Shown: positions 56,501 through 64,000 of the stretch, piece by piece
Position numbering within the stretch: position 1 is the stretch's first letter
Layout of the letters: each line of letters starts with the position of its first letter
Assembly (NCBI GenBank): GCA_035079385.1
Contig: JAVHKY010000029.1
Coordinates: 1,054,001 to 1,118,000, forward strand
Length of the DNA: 64,000 nt
DNA from: Aspidiotus rigidus
Taxonomy: Eukaryota > Arthropoda > Insecta > Hemiptera > Diaspididae
Reading direction: 5' to 3'
The notes under the pieces: generated by a model
Seen by the model: the letters and a program-made list of their open reading frames with translations, nothing else
Told to the model about the DNA's origin: nothing
The model's database searches: none
Translations under genes and position numbers: made by a program

Positions 56501-59500
56501 TGCTCCTCCATCTGAGTACAAACGCTCTGGAGCTGGCGCGTATTTGACATAGCGTGACGTCATTTTGAATGAAGTCTCGTTAACCGAGGAGCTCTCATTA
56601 CTACCAGATTGACTTTTTTCAACGGAATATCGTCAATATAATTTAGCCATAAACAAGGCTCTGCTTACAACCACAGCCATAAACTTTAAATAACAATGAA
56701 TGTACCACTATACAGAAAATTAAGCCAACTCATTATTTTCCCTCTTCTTTATTTCCCTCCGGCATTTTCTATCTTCTTTTTTCAACTCGCAAGTGCTCTT
56801 CACTACAAAAAAAATTTCACAGCTTGCTCACTTCGCAGAGATGATATCATTTAGTTCAATTTTCCACGAGAGACACTTAGAAATTCTAAAGACCTAGATC
56901 CTGAACAAAACCAAGCAAATCAAGTCTGACAATACAGTAGCACCCTATCACAGATTCCAACCATGACAATTCTTACGAAGCGACATAAAAGAACGATGAC
57001 TGAATTCATAAAAGAAGTAATCGGAACAGAAACTATAAAATTAAGACGTTAACGGTTCTCGCCCGGCGATGATTAGGATGTACTCAAATTTACATATGCA
57101 CATCGAGCTCGGATGCTCCCGCGAGACCACACACAAGGGAGGAGTACGACGAGAGAATTCCAATAATTATCACTCTCGGATTTTGTGAAATTACTCGATA
57201 AAATGGTGGAAATGGTGGCCTCGGCGACTATTTAGATTCACAGCATCTGTTGGAAAGTACGCCTTCGCTCATAAACGCGACACGAAACAACATTTTGCAG
57301 AAGATACGATCAAATTTCAGCTTTCAAGCATTGTACACTATCCAAGGCCTCTCTCTTGCATTCATCCAATGGTTATATTAAGTATCGCATTAATTAAACG
57401 AGCATGTTCCTTTTTTTCTGGAGGGGGCTTCTGTGACTCGATAATAGCGCACGTGGCTCATTTTTAAAATGCGTCGCCGAAATTAGAAAATTGGAGACTG
57501 CGTCTAGCCTTGTGCGCCCACAAAATTGTGCACCAACTACACGAGTGTATGTCATCGATAACTGATTCTCCGACTGTAGCAGGAAACCTACGTAAGCTCA
57601 ACTGCTTCATGTAAGTGCAACAATATAATGTATACCGTATGAAGGAGGAGGTGGGAGGAGAGGGGGGGGGGGAAACACATTAAATGATACTCGAAGCATA
57701 CTCCGTACTCAACAGCGTGTAATATAACGAATGAAACTATTTAGAAATGCATCGATAAGAACTACGCCAATATACAGTACAATGTCATAAAAATGTCTTC
57801 GTTGTAGTACAAGAAAAAAGTTCTACCATTGTGTCTGTAGTGTCGTAAAACAAAACTGAACACGATACATCGCAGGTCGACGCCTCATCCAGCACATCCA
57901 CTACACTTGAAGGTGAATTTTATAGACAGGCACATGATATAGCGAACGAAATGAGAGGCAACCATAATATTTCCACGAACTCGGTCGTAAAACGTTTCAG
58001 TTTGAAATGAGAGAGGTAAGATAATTACAACAATGAACCATGCGAATGAAGTAGTGAGAAAAAAAAGGAGGATTAAAATAAAATTTTTTTTAAAAAAGGG
58101 GAAATTATCAATACTAAATAATCAACAACGTGTGAGCGTATTTACAATTATTAGAAAATGAAACGTCAACAATATTCTGAGTAAAATTTCATCCTCTCGA
58201 GACGAATGAACAAAAAATTCTTTCGAACACTATAGTAAGTACAGAATAAAACAAGATAAAAAGAACAACGATGAGGAAAGCGTATAAAATCGAAAAAAAA
58301 AAAAAATCACTGTACATAAATAACAAGACGTAATAATAAATAAGATCATCTTAACGCCATTAACTTACGATACTGTGCCTTTAATTTTTCTACAAAATAA
58401 GACGCGTGAACTGAAATAGGTAAGTACGTTAAAATTATATTGCCATGAACTTCCAAAAAATACTCTATGAGAAATGAAGAAGAATAGGTACGTTAAAATA
58501 AATATTAATTTTTGCAAAAGAGTACTTCGTTCTGTAATAAAATACGTACATCACAACTTTATAGAATACAAGGGATGCAACGAGATACTACTTTATGGAC
58601 GCGAATTCCGTTGTGCATTCTTTAAGTCATAATAATAACTGTGAAACTATTTTCAATCGAGTTACGACAAAATTTGTAATGGAAAAAGATTCCAACACCA
58701 CACCCTTAATTATGTGCGAAGAACGAAGAAAAAAACCTCGAGAAATACGTCAAGTAAAGACGATGTTTCCGCACTCCATTAGAGAGGATGAAAGAAAGGA
58801 AAAAGAAAAGTCCAGGAGGTTTAATTTTGAATTCAACAGCGTCATTAAACAAGATGATACGCCGACGAGGACGAGAACTATAAAACGATTTACTTATACA
58901 GCTAGCTTAGAGACGTCCTCCTTCTTTTTTCTTTATAATTTTAATGGTAGGCTAGAGGATTTCTTGCTCATTCTTCTTTACTTTTACAAAAACTTGATCA
59001 TTTTCTTTTAGAAGTACACACCACTCTAAATGAAAGAAGAGGACGCCACGACCATCATTATATAAAGCTCGCTCAAACTCGACGTCATTATCATCCAACT
59101 TCTGCGGGTAAACGATGCCAGAAAATTCTCACGTTTTATTCGGGTGCGGCATTTGAAAACGATTAGAAACGAAATACACACGCTATTTATTGTCAGTCAA
59201 CTGTATCGATGTTGAAATCCTCATCGCAACATGACTGTTCCAATTTCACGCGATATTGACTCAACGTCGCCCGATGATGAACGAATTTCATCTCGCCGAT
59301 GGTAAATGATGAATCTCGTTGAGACGGACAGACCATTTTTTCAAAATCTAGCACCCGAGCGATAATGACATCGCATATTCCCATCGGACGTACCGAAATC
59401 GTAAATGCGGCAAAAAAAGTTGATCCTCCGAGGAAGCTTTCCTGTAGCGCTACACACGTGAAAATAAAATGCTTCGTACTTACATCTCTCACTATCCAGA

Positions 59501-60300
59501 AACGCAATCATTTTCTTCGAAAGTGTGCTTCAGCCTTTTTCGATGCCAAATGTACAAAATGCCCTACCAAACCATAGGAGAACGAGGGGGAAGTAGAAAG
59601 AAATACTAGAAAAGAACTTCGAATAGGTGCACTACTTACAGTACGTAAAATATAGCGATTCGATTCAGTCAACGAACGAGTTCTTCTAAATGACATCTTT
59701 TCCCTTTCTATTCCACAGGCAACAACTTTACTGCTCGACCAGCTTTTAATGGTTTCATATCCCATCCGGAATATGAACGATCTCTACGTTTTAGATCGTA
59801 ATGCTAATAACGACTACGTTGTAAGTCACGCTGCGTGCTTCATTCTTTTTGAGGAAAAAGGATACTCGTAGAATGGTCGAAACGAAAACAAAAAAATAAA
59901 TAAAAGCAAGCAGTTTCAGATTCCACTAATAAAAATATCGCTTTCATTATCGCGACCGCACTCCACGTTTTCCTACTACCTTACTTATCATTTCTATCTA
60001 TCTTCATTTTTAGTACTTCACAAGCGAACTCGCTCGTAAATAACGCTTATTTTGAGGCGCGATAAAGTCCTCCAGAACGTATTGCTCGAAAAATTTAATA
60101 ATTTTTTTTTTATTTTCTACTCGCGTTTTCCGGTACCCTTTTCCACGCTAACACGCAAAAAGTGTCACCTTATCAGGTTAGTCACTTCTTTTCATTCATA
60201 CAGCCACAAAATGACCCAACAATCTTCCTTTCTTCTCCTTGACTTACCTCATGCAGATCATACCCGCTAAAAGCAATCACCTGCCATTGAGTTTGAGACT
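53531..60300. other. Long AT-rich tract without recognised genes
   Basis: Nearly 7 kb with A-rich plus-strand runs (notably 57950-58600) and no transposon signature that I can support. Part could be the 3' untranslated region of the PMCA gene, since that gene is read from the right. On the minus strand AATAAA signals lie near 59186-59191 and, as GAATAAAA, near 59140. The minus frame 59193-59507 (104 codons) ends just before the first of these and has a possible GTAAGT splice donor near 59485, but matches no family I know. Confidence 0.45.
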
Positions 60301-60301
60301 T

Positions 60302-61725
60302 ATGACTTATGAAGATATAAACGGATTCAAATCAGTCAAATCAAAAATTAATTTAAGAATTGAAACGGTATTGCGGGAGGAACAACGGGACTCCATCTTG
60401 TAAAGGATCAAACCTGCAGCTGATGGCTACATTTATATCACTTGACGACGTCATTTTACAACGAAAATGCAGAATTTTAATGTGGAGACTCAATCCCACA
60501 AACAAAATGGAACCCACTGTATCTTCCGTTGTGCTTTCTCAGCAGGATGTGTGACACCAAAATCCACTGGTATTGACGAATTTCAAACAAGAGTAATTCG
60601 GACCTGACAGAGCGGTCGCGCGCTAGCATTGTTACATGTATAATGTGCGTAGTAGTCGTACTTGGCAGGTTAGTAGTTGTGTGCCAAGAAGGTGAACCTG
60701 CGATTCGGTTACACATATCAGACGTAGAAAATGAGGTCAAGAAAATCGCCAATAACTTGAGTTATAAGTTCTGGAAAAGCTCGGGGATTATAATTCCTTG
60801 TAGCTAAAGGTTACCAGAAGACATGCTGATAATTTTTGGCTCGAAAGAATCGCGATCTTGAATTTCTCAAAAGTTTGAAAATTTTGTTTTTGCCGTAAGG
60901 AAAGTATTATGATTCAATACCACATCACCTTCTCGGGCCTAGCTTCCATACATCGCCACCTGCAGCGACTCTTTCGCTGTAAGGTCCGAATATGATATGA
61001 TTATAAAACAACGAATTGCCTTTCAGAGTCTTTAGACCTTTCACAAAGACTTATGAAGATGTATAGAAGTTCAGGTCAACAAAATCAGAAGTTGAAAACA
61101 GAATTAGGACAACATTGCGAGAGATACAACGGAACACCATTTTGTATGAGATCATATCTGCAACCAATGGCTGTATTTATATCACTTGATGACGTCATTT
61201 CACGCTAAAAATGCAAAATTTGAATGTAAATGCAGCCATCAGCTGGAGATTTAATCTCACAAACAAAATAGAATCCATTGTATATTCCATGGTGTTTTCT
61301 CAACAGAACGTGTGGCACCAAAATCCAGTGGTATTGACGAATTTCAAACGAGAGTAATGTGATGTCATTATATATGAAAGTCGAGTAGAAAGATTAGAGT
61401 TCAAAATTGTCTTTCAACATCTTTAGACCTTCCAGAAAGACTTATTATGAACGTGGATACAAGTACAAGTCAATAAAATTGGAAGTTGAATTCAGAATTA
61501 AGGCGATATAACGATCTTGTATAAGATCAAGCCTGCAGCTGATGGCTGCATTTGTACCACTTGATAACGTCACAGAACTTTGATGACGTTATTTTACGCC
61601 AAAAACGCATAGCTTGAATGCAAGGTAACCATCAGCTGGAAGCTTAATCCTACAAACAAAACGGAGTCCTGCTTTCTCGATAAAATCCCACTGGTATTGA
61701 CGAATTCCAAACTTAAGTAGATAAA
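60302..61725. repeat. Three diverged direct copies of one repeat
   Basis: Copies at about 60302-60600, 61045-61365 and 61438-61725. Shared order: GACTTATGAAGAT, AATTAAGG-like, CCTGCAGCTGATGGCT, CATTTATATCACTTGA, GACGTCATTTTAC, AAAATGCA, CTCACAAACAAAATGGA, then CCACTGGTATTGACGAATTT, CAAAC.AGAGTAA. Each copy also holds an inner dyad, GCAGCTGATGGCTGCAT-like facing ATGCAGCCATCAGCTG-like. Non-coding. It may be an old element duplicated in tandem and then spread by unique insertions. Confidence 0.75.
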
Positions 61726-61729
61726 AGCC

Positions 61730-62961
61730 GAGTAGAAAGATTAGAGTTCAAATAAGATCTTCCTAATAACTTGATCATGTGTTCTCAGCAATCATCGAAC
61801 TTGGATCGAAATTCATGAGATAGAAGGGGTGGGGTAGTATCCAGACGATTTCCAAGTGAAGAACACCGTCAGAAACAACCAAAAATCATTAGACTCCTTC
61901 AAAAATCTTTTTGGATCCTCAAAACTACTCGCGGTCTCGCTCATTTCTTCCATTTCACACCTGGTTAGCCATACATAATATTTCGGAGTGAAATGTTCAC
62001 TAACAAAAGCTGTCATTTACTGAAATTGAAAAACGTATCTCGTTAAAGTTTTGTCATCTTCGCTGTCGTATCATCTTATTTAATGAACGAAAAAATGGTG
62101 GAAAAAAAAAAAAAAAAAAAACAGATAATAGAGAAGGTACGTCAAAATACAAGGAGCGCATCGTCACTAAAATAGAAAGAAACAAAAAAGTACACGATTA
62201 TATTCATAATCATAATCAAAAACAACAACAACGACAAAAAGTAAGTACCAAAAACAACCTCTCAATAATGTAGGTACAAGAAGAAGGTCAAAAACATGCG
62301 AACAGAAGTTGGAACAGGATAGGAAAGGGGGAAAAAACAAAAAATCAACAACGAGAGTCGTCTGCGGTTATAAAACGTCTCTCAGAACAAAATAATATAA
62401 GGTCCGCATTTCTTCTTAATGATTTTTCGAAAGGGAGAAAATACAACTCTGACGAAACCACCACACAATTTTGGGGTATATCACAATACGTAAACCTCGT
62501 AAAATGTTTGTTCGTCATTACAAAATACCCTTTGAAAACAAATAATATATGTTTCCTTAACAAAGATGAAAATAAATGAGAGAGAAAAAAAGTTGGCGTT
62601 ATAAAAACTACGATGATCTTTCGAAATGATAAAATTTCGGATATTCTTCCTTTAGGTGGGTAACTTTCCAACGAAGACGAACTATAGAAAATATTATAGT
62701 AATAAAACGACGAGCAACAAATTGCTGCTGTACATAGGAATTAAATACAGTGTACTCAGGAGGGGCTACGTACGTATCTTCATCGTATTAACTCTTATTT
62801 CTTATACCTCGTTGCCGGAATTGTTTGACAGCATCACGTCGTACAAATACATTCCGAGAGTCTTTGATTATCACAGCGTGCCAACATTCGGTATCGGTTT
62901 CGATAAATTAATAGTTAAAATGTACACAAACACTCTTCCTTCGACTTTGAAGGAAATTCAA
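61730..62961 (-). other. Probable proximal 3' untranslated region of the PMCA gene
   Basis: Directly downstream of the PMCA stop codon on the minus strand. AT-rich, with long A runs on the plus strand (62101-62122, i.e. poly-T in the transcript). No repeat or other gene is visible. The polyadenylation site cannot be fixed from sequence alone, so the true extent may be longer or shorter. Confidence 0.5.
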
Positions 62962-64000
62962 CTACACAGCACTGACCGCGTGATTGGCGCCTCCCTCGCT
63001 ACGCACGTTCTCAAGCTCGTCCAACGTATTATCGGCATACTCGATGGACGACATCCGCGACAGCCGCTTATTTGAACTGCTCGTGTTCGAGGTCTGCTTG
63101 CGTAATGCGGCGCTATTCGGTGCGTTCCTTCCGTACCGTTGATCCAACGCCTGATGGAAGGCGTTTATAACACGTATCTGCGTCTGTAGCCGCGTCAGTC
63201 CTCGTATCCATAGAATATGCGCTCTTCGTTTGCGGCCCGAGTCCGATTCACTTCGGTGGCTGCCGATAGGTGGTAAGTCTTGGTATTCTTCTGGCGGCCC
63301 GCGGCCCCACGATAACTTCTTTGGTATACGACGCGTTGGTATGCTCGTGACTATTTGGCCCCAGATAAGCGTGCCCAAGCCGAAAAAAATGCACCACAGC
63401 CACTGGCCTAGCGACAACCCCACAGTCGAGAAAGCTTCACCGCCGTACTGAACGATCAATGCTTGCGCTATCATCGTTATGATCCAAAGACTGTAGAAAA
63501 TTGGATTCGAAAAGAAACCACGAAATACGTTTCGCTCGCCGTGTATTTTACGCGCGTTTATCTCATTGAACATAGTCATCATCACAAACGTGTTGAAGAT
63601 GATGGTAAAGTGCGGAGAGAGCGAGCTGAACTCCTTGTCCCTTCCAGACGGTACATCAAAAACTTTATCGCCGAAAAACAACAACGCAAATATAACTGCT
63701 AATTGGTAGACAGCCTGACCGATGATGTTTTTAGCCATGGTTCGCGAGATGAGCGGCTTTGTACGGCCGTATGGTTTTCGTAGAAGTAATTCAGGCGTAG
63801 GCATTTCTGTAGCCAGGCACAATGAAGCTAGCGTATCCATAATCAAGTTCACCCACAACATTTGGACAGCCTTCAACGGACTGTCTGAAATAGCGCACGC
63901 ACCAATGAACGCCACAATTACGGCCACAACATTTACGGTCAATTGGAACTGCAAAAATTTAGCAATACTGTCGTAAACATTACGTCCCCACATGACCGCT
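62962..64000 (-). CDS. PMCA: Plasma-membrane calcium-transporting ATPase, C-terminal part
   Basis: P-type pump that exports cytosolic calcium using ATP. Reading down from 64000, the frame enters as KAV-type sequence (AV before MWGRNVYDS), so the exon continues past the window; residues below count from the M at 63993. Visible are membrane helices M5 (about 12-35), M6 (43-61, with the calcium-site pair N49 and D53 in WVNLIMD), M7 (89-108), M8 (128-144, [14 protein letters not shown]), M9 (164-182) and M10 (195-215). The [18 protein letters not shown] loop is highly typical of PMCA. A basic calmodulin-binding autoinhibitory segment lies at about 257-281 ([13 protein letters not shown]). The tail is Ser-rich and ends SAV, which fits a class I PDZ ligand (S/T-X-hydrophobic). 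These 346 codons form one exon with no visible intron. The catalytic D-K-T-G-T-L-T region lies outside the window. Identity is confident; isoform assignment is not. Confidence 0.97.
   Translation of the reverse strand, partial: AVMWGRNVYDSIAKFLQFQLTVNVVAVIVAFIGACAISDSPLKAVQMLWVNLIMDTLASLCLATEMPTPELLLRKPYGRTKPLISRTMAKNIIGQAVYQLAVIFALLFFGDKVFDVPSGRDKEFSSLSPHFTIIFNTFVMMTMFNEINARKIHGERNVFRGFFSNPIFYSLWIITMIAQALIVQYGGEAFSTVGLSLGQWLWCIFFGLGTLIWGQIVTSIPTRRIPKKLSWGRGPPEEYQDLPPIGSHRSESDSGRKRRAHILWIRGLTRLQTQIRVINAFHQALDQRYGRNAPNSAALRKQTSNTSSSNKRLSRMSSIEYADNTLDELENVRSEGGANHAVSAV

Noticed and set aside
58595..59011. 138-codon plus-strand frame
   Set aside because: Lys/Arg-rich then Phe/Leu-rich, typical of translated A-rich and T-rich DNA. 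No domain.
59193..59507. 104-codon minus-strand frame ending near an AATAAA signal
   Set aside because: Coding-like composition and a nearby polyadenylation signal, but no recognisable domain and no convincing exon partners. It may lie in the PMCA 3' region. Transcript data would decide.

Overview
This is a gene-poor stretch of an animal nuclear genome, most likely an insect. The only clear protein-coding gene is the 3' end of a plasma-membrane calcium ATPase (PMCA) on the minus strand at the right edge (62962-64000, running off the window). A nuclear copy of a very AT-rich mitochondrial 16S rRNA (about 13646-14850) fits an insect, perhaps a hemipteran of the scale-insect or mealybug kind. 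That identification is a guess from base composition and must be checked by search.

Layout: 1-2640 is a satellite array of 26-bp units, organised as 130-bp and 623-bp higher-order repeats. A decayed edge of the array (3061-3970) carries a 335-bp miniature inverted-repeat element whose target-site duplication restores the satellite register. From 4 to 15 kb there are three inverted-repeat elements, a Jockey-like LINE reverse transcriptase remnant, a second LINE tail, and the mitochondrial 16S copy sitting between inverted arms. From 16 to 32 kb there are long foldback elements (19498-21002, 21713-22236, 22607-23635, 29638-31507), a tRNA-like gene with an unusually long acceptor helix, a Penelope-like reverse transcriptase remnant, and a nest of elements inside elements at 28798-31596. 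From 36 to 53 kb there are two LINE-end insertions or fragments, an old tandem repeat, and at least five hAT-type miniature elements, several with exact 8-bp target duplications. Each of these carries an internal array of a short sequence motif. Broken pieces of an Rpn/PD-(D/E)XK-transposase-like gene, a family best known from bacteria, lie head to head at 44055-45290.

From 53.5 to 63 kb the sequence is AT-rich and mostly non-repetitive, with three diverged copies of one repeat at 60.3-61.7 kb. The part nearest 62961 is presumably the PMCA 3' untranslated region. The many small open frames elsewhere show no family resemblance and are treated as chance. Taken together, the window is a graveyard of non-autonomous DNA transposons and retrotransposon ends between a satellite block and a conserved ion-pump gene. 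The strongest candidates for something new are the Rpn-like fragments, the motif-array hAT elements, the 16S copy between inverted arms, and the very similar 0.7-kb inverted arms near 30 kb.
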